64,000 nucleotides of DNA from Methylobacillus rhizosphaerae (GTDB lineage: Bacteria; Pseudomonadota; Gammaproteobacteria; Burkholderiales; Methylophilaceae), in NCBI RefSeq assembly GCF_900187985.1, contig NZ_FZOA01000008.1, positions 62,001 through 126,000 of the forward strand. Reading direction: 5' to 3'. Positions within the stretch are counted from its first letter, which is position 1, and each line of letters starts with the position of its first letter. This document shows, piece after piece, positions 9,890-19,219 of this stretch. A program made the translations under genes and the position numbers. The notes under the pieces are model-generated. The model was not told the origin of the DNA. It saw nothing but the letters and a program-made list of their open reading frames with translations, and ran no database searches.

Positions 9890-9968
9890 TTTCCTACGCT
9901 GGCATTATCCAGGTCAGGTTCAAGGGTATATCTCACCCGAAGATTCGCTCTTCAGGACCCCTAGCGTG
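9890..9968 (-). promoter_or_regulatory. TPP (THI-box) riboswitch
   Basis: Read on the minus strand, the conserved THI elements appear in order: CTAGGGGTCCTGA, a short P3 stem, GGGTGAGATATACCC, TTGAACCTGACCTGGATAA and TGCCAGCGTAGG. The core motifs GTGAGA, CCTGGATAATGCC and GCGTAGG are all present. It ends about 80 nt before the receptor ATG. GAGTGAACTC, a small hairpin, lies just before that ATG, so translational control is plausible. TPP binding is expected to turn expression down. Confidence 0.95.
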
Positions 9969-10236
9969 GGGCGTATATTAACAAACAATACGTGGAAAAA
10001 GCGGAATTCTCTCAAACTTTGTTATCGTGGCCCCGGGTCAGAACCTAGTGGTGATGCAGAAATGTCACCAGATGCAGGGCCGAGTCCGGCCTGGTAAAGG
10101 AGAGGGAGCACCAATTTACGGTATGTTTATCTTCTATCCCGGCTCCTGAACCGATACTTCGTGGTAATGCGGGAATATTGCCAGATGTTTGGCATCGCAT
10201 GACAGCCATTTTTTCTGTGGTATGACACGTCTAACT
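9969..10236. other. Intergenic region with competing hairpins, no gene
   Basis: No supportable gene. Seen: TGGTGA (10049-10054) pairs with TCACCA (10065-10070); ACCAG (10067-10071) could instead pair with CTGGT (10091-10095), which encloses a GGCC/GGCC hairpin. The two foldings exclude each other. It lies between the end of the di-haem operon and the TPP riboswitch, both on the minus strand. It may hold the receptor promoter (TAATAT at about 9976-9981 on the minus strand) and a terminator for the upstream operon. It resembles no RNA family I can name. Confidence 0.4.
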
Positions 10237-11586
10237 TCATAGCGAATTGATAAACGCCAATAACGCTTCGCGATCATCGGGCGACATGGCCTGCACGGTT
10301 TTTTTTGCCTCTTCAGCTTCACCGCCATGCCAGAGAATGGCTTCCAGGATGGTTCTGGCGCGACCATCATGCAAAAATCCTGTGTTTGGTTCCACTTGTT
10401 TTGCCAGGCCGATTCCCCACAAGGCTGGCGTACGCCACTCGCTGCCGCTTGCGGCAAAATCAGGGCGATGGTCGGCAAGGTCCGGCCCCATATCGTGCAG
10501 CAGCAGGTCTGTATATGGTGCAATGGTTTGCCGGCTAAGCGCAGGCAATCTGGGAAAATCCCCGGTCCTGAGCTGGGGTTGATGGCACACTGCGCATTGC
10601 GCCTGTCGGAATAGTCTTGCGCCCTGCCTGATGTGCGGGTAATCCTGTAATCGCGGGGCCGGCACGGCCAGTGCCAGCTGGTACAGCTCCATTTGATCCA
10701 GTTGTTCAGGCCTGATTTCCGGAGCGCCGGAAACAGGCGCCATATGACAGCTTGTTTGCTGATCAGCGCAATTGCCCGCAGGAAACATGGCAGAGTTTAA
10801 CCCCATGTCATTGGCCAGGGCGCTGGCAGTTTGTTCACGCACGCTATCAACGTTGGCCTTCCAGCCAAAACGGCCAATGACGTGGCGCTGTTGTTCCGCG
10901 CTCCATACCATGTTGACCCGACCGCGTATGCTGCCGGGTTTGGCCTGATCCTGTAGTGCCAGTAAAGTCTGGTCGGGAATGGCAGCCAGCAGGCCCATAC
11001 CGTAAATCGCGGGAGCGATGCGGGCTGAAGTCATGATGTCATCTGGCAGTGGGCCATAAGCCAGTTGGCTGAAGTTCAGGTGAGGTTTTCGCAGGCTGAC
11101 CTTTTCACCACCGTTCAGTGTGATTGTCTGCTCAGTGTATCCAATCTGGGCACGACCTTCCGCGATGACGCCTGGCGCGCCGAACTCCTGAAGCTGGTCA
11201 CCATAATAAGGGTGGGGCATGGGTGCCCCGGTCAGGGTGTGACCGGGGACACTCAGGCGTACCAGCATGGCGCGCATGGATTCTTCCGATCCATCCGGCG
11301 CAAAACCGCGTCCATTCTTGGCATGGCAGGCAATGCAGGCATTGCGATTATATAAAGGTCCCAACCCGGCAATCTCACGATCCGCCGCTGGGGAGATAAT
11401 CCAACTTTGTCGCACCAACCCCCTGCCTTGTAGAAATAGCTGTTTGTCTTGAGGGGATAGGGGCGCAATCGCCTGGGAATATGCCTCACGACTCGCAAGC
11501 GATGTCGTGACTTGTGCCGTCATTACCGTGTCTGCCCTGGTGGGCACGGCAGACAGCATGCCAATGACGATGAGTAGGAACCGCAT
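10237..11586 (-). CDS. Di-haem c-type oxidoreductase (DUF1111/DHOR family)
   Basis: A 449-residue exported protein with a signal peptide (MRFLLIVIGMLSAVPTRA) and two haem c sites, Cys84-Ile-Ala-Cys-His88 and Cys331-Ala-Val-Cys-His335. The arrangement matches the DUF1111 'di-haem oxidoreductase, putative peroxidase' family, distantly related to MauG and cytochrome c peroxidases; a third CysHis (CADQQTSCH at about 273-281) is not a standard CxxCH. The ATG at 11586 is preferred to a TTG two codons upstream. It starts 2 bp after the stop of the binding-protein gene, third in an operon. A periplasmic redox role in metal uptake or processing is inferred from context only. Confidence 0.87.
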   Translation of the reverse strand: MRFLLIVIGMLSAVPTRADTVMTAQVTTSLASREAYSQAIAPLSPQDKQLFLQGRGLVRQSWIISPAADREIAGLGPLYNRNACIACHAKNGRGFAPDGSEESMRAMLVRLSVPGHTLTGAPMPHPYYGDQLQEFGAPGVIAEGRAQIGYTEQTITLNGGEKVSLRKPHLNFSQLAYGPLPDDIMTSARIAPAIYGMGLLAAIPDQTLLALQDQAKPGSIRGRVNMVWSAEQQRHVIGRFGWKANVDSVREQTASALANDMGLNSAMFPAGNCADQQTSCHMAPVSGAPEIRPEQLDQMELYQLALAVPAPRLQDYPHIRQGARLFRQAQCAVCHQPQLRTGDFPRLPALSRQTIAPYTDLLLHDMGPDLADHRPDFAASGSEWRTPALWGIGLAKQVEPNTGFLHDGRARTILEAILWHGGEAEEAKKTVQAMSPDDREALLAFINSL

Positions 11587-11588
11587 AA

Positions 11589-12848
11589 TCAAGGTTGCGA
11601 TGCGATGTGTGCAGCCTCTTCATAATGTTTCTGCATGAGTTGTTGCCAGTGTGCCAGCGTGGCCTCATCCGGTGCGATAGCGGCCTCGGCAGTGGCTTCA
11701 TCCACAGGCACAGTGTGCAATGCTTCCAGGGCTTTCAATACTTGTGGAGCCTGGGGTCCGAGTTTCAAGCGTGCTGCCTGGATCTGCTGCGCAGCATATT
11801 GCAAGGACTTCAGGTTGAGAGTGATCATGGCATCAAACAAGGCATTGGTCACTTCCTGGCGCGCCAGGCCGCGCTGTGCATCATACGTGAGCGCCGTGTT
11901 GTTCTTGAAAGGATCAAAATATCCCGCTGGCTTGGCCTCATATGCTGAAGGACGCACTGGCAGTTTGCGGATATCCGGGTGGAACAGCAGGCGTTGGCCC
12001 TGTTCTGATAATACAAACTCGCTGAATGCCCTTGCTCCTTCCGGATTGGCAGCCTGTTTCATGATGCCAAGATGGGCGGGGGAGTAGCCCGTGATAACAG
12101 GATAGATAAACTGCAATGCCGCACCATTGGCAATGGCGGAGGCTGTGAAGAAATCAATGGTCAGCCCAGCCAGCAAACGGCCATTTGCCACATCATCACT
12201 GACAAAAGTGGCGCCAGAAGTGACGAGTTCGGCGTTGGCGGCAATGTTCTGCAATAAACTCCACCCGGCTTGCCAGCCATATCCCTGCAACAGGATGTCA
12301 ATCAATGGCGGAGCGTAGCCAACCTTGGATGGCACAGGGAGTGCAACTTTTCCTCGCATATCCGGCTGGGCCAGATCCTCCCAGCTGACAGGCAGGGGCA
12401 GGTTGGCAGCTTGCAGGGCGGATGGGTTGATGACAATACCAAACCCGGCAATTTCAGTGGCAATGTGATTGCCTGCACGCAGCGGGAAGCCATTGATATG
12501 GGCGGGCAGACCATCGAGATCCAGAGTGAGAGGCTGGAACGCCTGCATTTTTTCAAGCTGGGAAAAATTACGCTGGGCGGGAGTCCAGTAAACGTCCACT
12601 GGTTGTCCGGAATCCTTGAGGTAACTCATGGCATCGCGGGATTGACGCCACAAGACTTCCAACTTGTATTGTGGATATTGTTTTTCAAATGCTGCCTCGA
12701 TTGGCGAGACAACCTCTTGCGGATAACTGGTCATGACAATGACTTTTGTCGTGTCAGCCAGAGACACCTGGCTGACGAGCACCAGCCAGATGATGAGAAT
12801 TCGGAGTGGCCAGCTCAATGCTGCCTTGATAGTAAGAGAGCGGGCCAT
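11589..12848 (-). CDS. Periplasmic substrate-binding protein (ABC Fe3+/PotD-like), orphan
   Basis: A 419-residue exported type II periplasmic binding protein. It has an N-terminal signal/anchor (about 8-31), then a binding fold resembling iron/polyamine/thiamin ABC binding proteins (VIVMTSYPQEVVSPIEAAFEKQ; GFGIVINPSAL; WEDLAQPDMRGKVALP; EGARAFSEFVLSEQGQRLLF). The last roughly 100 residues form an Ala/Gln-rich helical extension beyond the usual fold. No ABC permease or ATPase gene is nearby; instead it is sandwiched between a TonB receptor (18 bp upstream) and the di-haem cytochrome (2 bp downstream). It may hand substrate to a transporter encoded elsewhere, or act as a periplasmic carrier. 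Substrate unknown; iron or another metal is plausible. Confidence 0.85.
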   Translation of the reverse strand: MARSLTIKAALSWPLRILIIWLVLVSQVSLADTTKVIVMTSYPQEVVSPIEAAFEKQYPQYKLEVLWRQSRDAMSYLKDSGQPVDVYWTPAQRNFSQLEKMQAFQPLTLDLDGLPAHINGFPLRAGNHIATEIAGFGIVINPSALQAANLPLPVSWEDLAQPDMRGKVALPVPSKVGYAPPLIDILLQGYGWQAGWSLLQNIAANAELVTSGATFVSDDVANGRLLAGLTIDFFTASAIANGAALQFIYPVITGYSPAHLGIMKQAANPEGARAFSEFVLSEQGQRLLFHPDIRKLPVRPSAYEAKPAGYFDPFKNNTALTYDAQRGLARQEVTNALFDAMITLNLKSLQYAAQQIQAARLKLGPQAPQVLKALEALHTVPVDEATAEAAIAPDEATLAHWQQLMQKHYEEAAHIASQP

Positions 12849-12866
12849 TGGGTTCCTATCTAAGAT

Positions 12867-14894
12867 TTAGAACTTGCGGGTGACATTAACAAACATATTG
12901 CGGCCTTCCATGTAGAAGCCTTCAGTATATGCATAGTTCTTGTCAAGAATGTTATTGATGCCTGCCTCGGCAAACCAATCTTCATTGACTGCGTACATGG
13001 CCTTGATATTACCTGTGGCATAACCCTTGGCGGATAACCAGTAAGAGACGGTTGAATCTTGACGTGAATAACGGGAAGATGCAGCCTCTACACTTGCCAA
13101 TACCTGCAAGGCACTGTTCACCTGCCATTTGCTGTAGGCGAAAAGCTTCTGGCGCGGGACGTCTGTCAAACGTTGGTCATTACTCAAGTTATCACGGTTG
13201 ATAAAGGTATAGTTGGCACCAATTTCAAGATTATCTCCGGCAAACCAAGTTGTACCTAATTCTATGCCCTGACTTTGGACCTTGCCAATATTACGAAACT
13301 GGAAACATTGGCCACCGCCGGCTGAGCAGGCGGAATTAGGCAGGCTGACAGATTGGATCATATCCCTGGTATCAATGAAGAATACTGAGCCTTGTAATTT
13401 CAGCTCCGGCATGACGAATGCAGAAGCGCCAAGCTCGTAATGAGTGGCAATTTCTGTATCCAGATCCGGATTGGCAACAGCGCGGCCGAAACGACCTGAG
13501 AAGCGATCTTTCATTGTGGCAAAGCGACTTTTCCTTGCTACTGTGAAGTGGATATCGCTGTCTTCTGTTGGTTTATAGAACAGGCCAGCCTGAGGGTTTA
13601 GTGCATGAGCACTACCTTTGGGGAAATCATAGATTTGACCCAGGTTATTCAGGCCTTCTGCTTTCAATGTGTCGCGCACGTCATAACTCACACCGGTGAC
13701 CAGGCTTAATTTATCTGTGAAGTGATGGGTGTCTTCAATGCCAAAGGAAACTGTACGATCCTCGAATGTCTGTACCGGATCACCCTGGTTATGCTCTTCA
13801 TGTTTGTCGTGTTTGTAGTGCGCGGCAAACTTCAGGGTATTATGCTGGGCAATATCGAAACCCAGTTCAGCACTTACGCCATAGGTGTTGTCATTGTAAA
13901 TACTGGTGAACGAGCTGCCTTTGGCCATAGTGGCATAACGGGCATCGTCATAGCTTTCCAGTACATTCTTGAACTTATCATAGAAAGCCCGGACTTTCAG
14001 GTAAGCAGTATCGCCGAACGTAGTGCGTGAAATGAAATACAGGCTTTCCTTATCCCACTTCGGCCAATCCCAGTAGTTCGCGTTTCTTCCGCTGTCACTA
14101 CCAGCATATACAGGACTGCCTTTTGCACCTTGCTGATTGATGTAGTTCAGGCTGTATTCATTGCCTTCGCTTGGGGTAATACCAATTTTCAGGTTGATCT
14201 TGCCATCCCTGTTGTATGCACGTTCTCTATCACCGCCATTCTCATATGCATTAGGCTTGTAATCGCTGGACATACGGGAGCGATCATTGTCGATATATGA
14301 AGTGTTGGCTTGCCAGTACCACATGTCATATTTACCCCCCATGTTGATATCAGTGGCATAGCCATTGAACTTGAGGTTGCGGTCAGTCTTGATGCCGGCA
14401 GTAATGCTGCCTTCAAACTCTTTTGTCGGCTTGCGGCTGACCAAGTTGATTGCACCACCCAGGGTATTTGGGCCATACAAAACGGAGCTGAAGCCCTTGG
14501 AAATCTGGATTTTGGACAAATCGAAAGTATTGAAACGGCCCAAGTCTACGTATCCATCATAAGTGACATATACCGGGACTCCATCAACAAACACAGGAAC
14601 CTGACGTAAATCAAAACCACGCAATTGCACCAGCTGCTCATTGCGCTGGCCGCCTTGTGTCATGCTAACGCCAGGCAGCGTGTTCAGCGCTGTGCCAACA
14701 GTCTCGCGATTGAAAAGGCGCAGATCCTCTTGAGTGATCGTGCCATCAGACAGCCTGGTACTTTCCTCCTGCTGGGTAGTCGTGACATTGATCTCGCCCA
14801 AGGTGAAAGGAGCGACTTCAGCCCAGGAAGCCTGGGCATTGACAGCCAACGCCGCAATAACTGCGAGCCTTAGTGGTTTATGGTAATTTGACAT
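12867..14894 (-). CDS. TonB-dependent outer-membrane receptor (metal/siderophore type)
   Basis: A 675-residue receptor. It has a signal peptide (about 1-25, ending QASWA), a TonB-box-like start of the mature protein (FTLGEINVTTTQ), a plug domain (RLFNRETVGTALNTLPGVSM; LRGFDLRQVPVFVDGVPVY; LYGPNTLGGAINLVSRKP) and a barrel ending in FVNVTRKF with a terminal Phe. A His/charged segment (HYKHDKHEEH, about 357-366) lies in the barrel, and a Cys pair (CSAGGGQC) may form a loop disulfide. It is first in an operon with the orphan binding protein and di-haem oxidoreductase. Two palindromes overlap its predicted promoter. A metal or metal-chelate substrate is inferred. Confidence 0.9.
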   Translation of the reverse strand: MSNYHKPLRLAVIAALAVNAQASWAEVAPFTLGEINVTTTQQEESTRLSDGTITQEDLRLFNRETVGTALNTLPGVSMTQGGQRNEQLVQLRGFDLRQVPVFVDGVPVYVTYDGYVDLGRFNTFDLSKIQISKGFSSVLYGPNTLGGAINLVSRKPTKEFEGSITAGIKTDRNLKFNGYATDINMGGKYDMWYWQANTSYIDNDRSRMSSDYKPNAYENGGDRERAYNRDGKINLKIGITPSEGNEYSLNYINQQGAKGSPVYAGSDSGRNANYWDWPKWDKESLYFISRTTFGDTAYLKVRAFYDKFKNVLESYDDARYATMAKGSSFTSIYNDNTYGVSAELGFDIAQHNTLKFAAHYKHDKHEEHNQGDPVQTFEDRTVSFGIEDTHHFTDKLSLVTGVSYDVRDTLKAEGLNNLGQIYDFPKGSAHALNPQAGLFYKPTEDSDIHFTVARKSRFATMKDRFSGRFGRAVANPDLDTEIATHYELGASAFVMPELKLQGSVFFIDTRDMIQSVSLPNSACSAGGGQCFQFRNIGKVQSQGIELGTTWFAGDNLEIGANYTFINRDNLSNDQRLTDVPRQKLFAYSKWQVNSALQVLASVEAASSRYSRQDSTVSYWLSAKGYATGNIKAMYAVNEDWFAEAGINNILDKNYAYTEGFYMEGRNMFVNVTRKF

Positions 14895-14936
14895 GTGTCT
14901 CCCCGAGTGAGTAAGTGACTGAAATACAAAGGCAGA

Positions 14937-14983
14937 ATTAGATAGGAACGCGCTATATTTGTAAATATACTACGAAGGTAGTA
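14937..14983 (-). promoter_or_regulatory. Predicted promoter with two abutting palindromic operators
   Basis: On the minus strand a -35 TTTACA (14960-14965) and a -10 TCTAAT (14937-14942) are separated by 17 bp. The perfect palindrome TATATTT-GT-AAATATA (14954-14969) covers the -35, and TACTAC-GAAG-GTAGTA (14968-14983) lies immediately upstream, sharing two bases. Neither matches the classical Fur consensus. They are placed for repression, or for an activator just upstream of -35. Confidence 0.6.
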
Positions 14984-15208
14984 AGGAGGGATTGGGTATG
15001 ATTCTTTAAATGTTTCAGAATGGTGGGAAATTGGATAAATATATAAAAATCATTTGCTTATGATTTTCCCCCTCAATGCTTATCTGCGTGGGCAGGAGCG
15101 CGGGGACTGGTAAAGAAGATAATATGAGGGTGAGATTGTGTTGCGAAATTGCAACAAAAATTAAGGCTGAAGGCAGGGAGAAAGAAAGGGAAGCAGTTGC
15201 AGAAAAAA

Positions 15209-15239
15209 CAAAAGGCTTGCAATTTTGCAAGCCTTTTTT
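15209..15239 (-). terminator. Rho-independent terminator after tRNA-Lys
   Basis: A perfect hairpin with AAAGGCTTGCAA and TTGCAAGCCTTT arms, flanked by an A-run and a T-run, so it can work in both directions. It starts 4 bp beyond the 3' end of tRNA-Lys on the minus strand. Confidence 0.92.
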
Positions 15240-15242
15240 GAC

Positions 15243-15318
15243 TGGTGGGGCATGTAGGGGTCGAACCTACGACAAACGGATTAAGAGTCCGCTGCTCTAC
15301 CAACTGAGCTAATGCCCC
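15243..15318 (-). tRNA. tRNA-Lys (anticodon CTT)
   Basis: A 76-nt cloverleaf with encoded CCA on the minus strand. The acceptor stem is GGGGCAT/ATGCCCC, the D-arm TAGCTCAGTTGGTAGAGCA, the anticodon stem GCGGA/TCCGT with loop CTCTTAA (anticodon CTT, reads AAG), and the T-arm GTAGGTTCGACCCCTAC. It is divergent from pgm. Confidence 0.97.
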
Positions 15319-15339
15319 AATCGAGAAACGAGATTATGA

Positions 15340-17061
<1,722 letters not shown>

Positions 17062-17074
17062 AATATTTGGCTGT

Positions 17075-17103
17075 GCCTGTTGCCTGTAGTGTAGGCAACA
17101 GGC
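17075..17103. terminator. Strong hairpin between convergent genes
   Basis: GCCTGTTGCCT (17075-17085) and AGGCAACAGGC (17093-17103) form a perfect 11-bp stem with a 7-nt loop between the ends of pgm and the aspartic protease gene. There is no T-run, so it may be a Rho-assisted end or an RNA 3' stabiliser rather than a classical intrinsic terminator. Confidence 0.6.
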
Positions 17104-17104
17104 G

Positions 17105-17584
17105 TTACTCTTCCTGTACCTGTGTGATGGTCATCTTGCCCTGGAATAGGCGCACATCCATGCGGCCGAGGAAAGACATGCCCAGCAGCACATCTCCATC
17201 CAGCCCCGGAGCAATCACTGCAGCGACGTTCCGGGCTTTGACTCCCCCTAGTTGCACAGACTCCAGCCTTGCCATGTAGGCCACGGTATTGCCGTTGGCT
17301 GTAGAGGTGCGGATGGCATGGTTGCTGGTGAGCTGCAGGCGGTCTGCCACTTTCTGGGAAATGGCAACTCCTGTGGCACCGGTATCTACCAGTACATTGA
17401 CTTTCGTGCCATTGATCAATGCTTCGGCCCGGTAATGGCCATCCTGTCCACGTTGCAAGGTCACGCTGGGCGCATCGCCCAGAATACTGAGCTTGTTCGG
17501 GTTGATGGCACGGTCAGCCAGATAATAAAGCCCGCCGGCCAATGCCAGCCAGACTATCCACCATAATAAACGCGAGCTGTTCAT
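17105..17584 (-). CDS. Membrane-anchored retropepsin-like aspartic protease (clan AA)
   Basis: A 159-residue protein with one N-terminal membrane segment (about 6-23) and a single retroviral-type aspartic protease domain. The active-site triad is VLVDTGATGVAIS with Asp67-Thr-Gly, and the second conserved segment is LLGMSFLGRMDVRLF. It would act as a dimer on the periplasmic face. It matches the small TIGR02281-type bacterial family, whose substrates are poorly known. The start overlaps the stop of the upstream mutase gene (ATGA), last in a five-gene run. Confidence 0.88.
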   Translation of the reverse strand: MNSSRLLWWIVWLALAGGLYYLADRAINPNKLSILGDAPSVTLQRGQDGHYRAEALINGTKVNVLVDTGATGVAISQKVADRLQLTSNHAIRTSTANGNTVAYMARLESVQLGGVKARNVAAVIAPGLDGDVLLGMSFLGRMDVRLFQGKMTITQVQEE

Positions 17585-18960
17585 GCCTGGAACGGCAACC
17601 TGATGCCAGGTGCGAATGTGTGGAGGATGTGCCTGAATTCTGCCTGGATACGCTGAAGTGCCTCAAGGTTGTCCGCCTCAAAGCGCAATACAATCACTGG
17701 TGTGGTATTGGATGGACGCATGAGGCCAAAACCGTCGCGGTATTCCACACGTAGACCGTCTATAGTCGAGATTTCTTCTGCATCCGTAAATGTTGCATGG
17801 GCTTGCAGTGTGCTGATGAGCTGATGCGGCTCACCTTCCTGCATGTGGATATGCAGCTCCGGGGTGCTGATACTGTCTGGCAGATTGTTCAATACAGCAG
17901 ACGGATCGTCGGCCCGGCTCAGGATTTCCAGCAGGCGCGCGCCTGCATACAGGCCATCGTCAAAACCATACCAGCGCTCCTTGAAGAATATATGACCGCT
18001 CATTTCACCGGCGAGGGCTGCGCTGGTTTCCTGCATCTTGGTTTTCATCAGGGAGTGGCCTGTTTTCCACATCAGGGGTTTGCCGCCGTGTTGCTTGATC
18101 CATGGCGCAAGATTGCGCGTGGACTTGACATCGTAAATGATGGTGGCATCAGGCGTGCGCTCGAGTACATCTGCAGCAAACAGCAATAGCTGCCGATCCG
18201 GATGAATGATGCTGCCATCCTTGGTGATGACACCAAGCCGGTCACCATCGCCATCAAATGCCAGGCCGATTTCCGACTCGCCTGCAGCCAGGTTGTGGAT
18301 CAGGTCCTGCAGGTTATCTGCAATGGATGGATCGGGGTGGTGGTGGGGGAAATGCCCATCCACTTCGCAGAATAACTCCGTGACCTTGCATCCCAGCGCG
18401 CGGAACAGGGTGCCCGCATATGCACCGGCGACACCATTGCCACAATCAAGTGTCAGGCTAAGGGGGCGCTGGAGGTGAATGCCGGAAACAATGCGCTCAA
18501 GGTAGGCTGGTGCGATGTCGTGATGACTTTCCGTGCCGTGGCCGTGAGTGAAATCACTACTGCTGATGCGGGTGTAGAGGTGCTGGATGGCTGTGCCGGA
18601 TAACGTTTCCCCGGCCACGACTATCTTCAGGCCGTTATATTCAGGTGGGTTATGACTGCCTGTCACGACAACGGCTGAATGTGTGCCAAGGTGATGGGCG
18701 GCAAAATATCCCATGGGGGTGGTCACCATGCCGAGATTGATGACATTGATGCCACTCTTGCGAATACCTTGTGATAAGGCGCGTGCAAACACAGGGCCTG
18801 ACAAACGGCCATCGTAGCCAATGCAGATGGCATGCTGCCCACGCTGGCTGGCTTCGCTGCCAATTGCGTGACCAATGGTTTCTACAATTTCCGGCGTCAG
18901 TGTCTTATCAACAATGCCGCGGATATCATAGGCCTTGAAAATTTCCCTGGGTACCATCAT
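17581..18960 (-). CDS. algC: Phosphomannomutase/phosphoglucomutase (AlgC-like)
   Basis: A 459-residue alpha-D-phosphohexomutase that supplies mannose 1-phosphate or glucose 1-phosphate for GDP-mannose, LPS and exopolysaccharide. Seen in order: FKAYDIRGIV (9-18), the phosphoserine loop VTGSHNPPEYNG with Ser102, the metal-binding FDGDGDRLG, the sugar-binding GEMSGHIFFKERW, and C-terminal RPSNTTPVIVLRFEAD. An ATG-ATG pair begins the gene; either could be the start. iscX lies 18 bp upstream and the aspartic protease overlaps downstream. A separate pgm is present nearby, so mannose 6-phosphate is a likely main substrate. Confidence 0.92.
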   Translation of the reverse strand: MMVPREIFKAYDIRGIVDKTLTPEIVETIGHAIGSEASQRGQHAICIGYDGRLSGPVFARALSQGIRKSGINVINLGMVTTPMGYFAAHHLGTHSAVVVTGSHNPPEYNGLKIVVAGETLSGTAIQHLYTRISSSDFTHGHGTESHHDIAPAYLERIVSGIHLQRPLSLTLDCGNGVAGAYAGTLFRALGCKVTELFCEVDGHFPHHHPDPSIADNLQDLIHNLAAGESEIGLAFDGDGDRLGVITKDGSIIHPDRQLLLFAADVLERTPDATIIYDVKSTRNLAPWIKQHGGKPLMWKTGHSLMKTKMQETSAALAGEMSGHIFFKERWYGFDDGLYAGARLLEILSRADDPSAVLNNLPDSISTPELHIHMQEGEPHQLISTLQAHATFTDAEEISTIDGLRVEYRDGFGLMRPSNTTPVIVLRFEADNLEALQRIQAEFRHILHTFAPGIRLPFQA

Positions 18961-18978
18961 CCGGGTGTATGCACCGCG

Positions 18979-19173
18979 TTATTCAGCTTCTGCTATCCAG
19001 GCAAGCTGAATTGCTTCCAGAATGCGTTCGCCACATTTATCCGGGGTGTCATCGAAATCCTCCAGCTCCAGAATCCAGTTGTAGAGATCGGTGAAGCGGA
19101 TGGTTTTGGGGTCGACTTCGGGATGGCGGTCAAAAAGTTCTTCGGCAATATGTTGGCTATCAGTCCATTTCAT
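18979..19173 (-). CDS. iscX: Fe-S cluster assembly protein IscX
   Basis: A 64-residue acidic protein (MKWTDSQHIAEELFDRHPEVDP; FTDLYNWILELEDFDD) matching IscX/YfhJ over its full length. IscX binds IscS and iron and modulates iron-sulfur cluster assembly. It normally ends the isc operon (hscA-fdx-iscX); here no isc gene is in the window, and it sits downstream of a class I fumarase and a flavin reductase. A good Shine-Dalgarno (AAGGAA) precedes the ATG. Confidence 0.92.
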   Translation of the reverse strand: MKWTDSQHIAEELFDRHPEVDPKTIRFTDLYNWILELEDFDDTPDKCGERILEAIQLAWIAEAE

Positions 19174-19219
19174 GATGTATTCCTTTTTGTATGGCGCCGG
19201 TTGGACGCAGTAAGATCAC

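Noticed and set aside
9811-9936. A longer N-terminus for the TPP-controlled receptor starting inside the riboswitch
   Set aside because: The extra 42 residues would translate riboswitch sequence and displace the signal peptide; the ATG at 9810 gives a proper signal sequence.
10030-10110. A structured region considered as small SRP RNA, FMN, SAH or c-di-GMP riboswitch
   Set aside because: The conserved core motifs of each of these classes are absent; kept only as an unassigned structured region.
14954-14969. The palindrome before the second TonB receptor as a Fur box
   Set aside because: It is AT-rich and palindromic but does not show the GATAAT hexamer pattern expected of a Fur site; listed as an unassigned operator.
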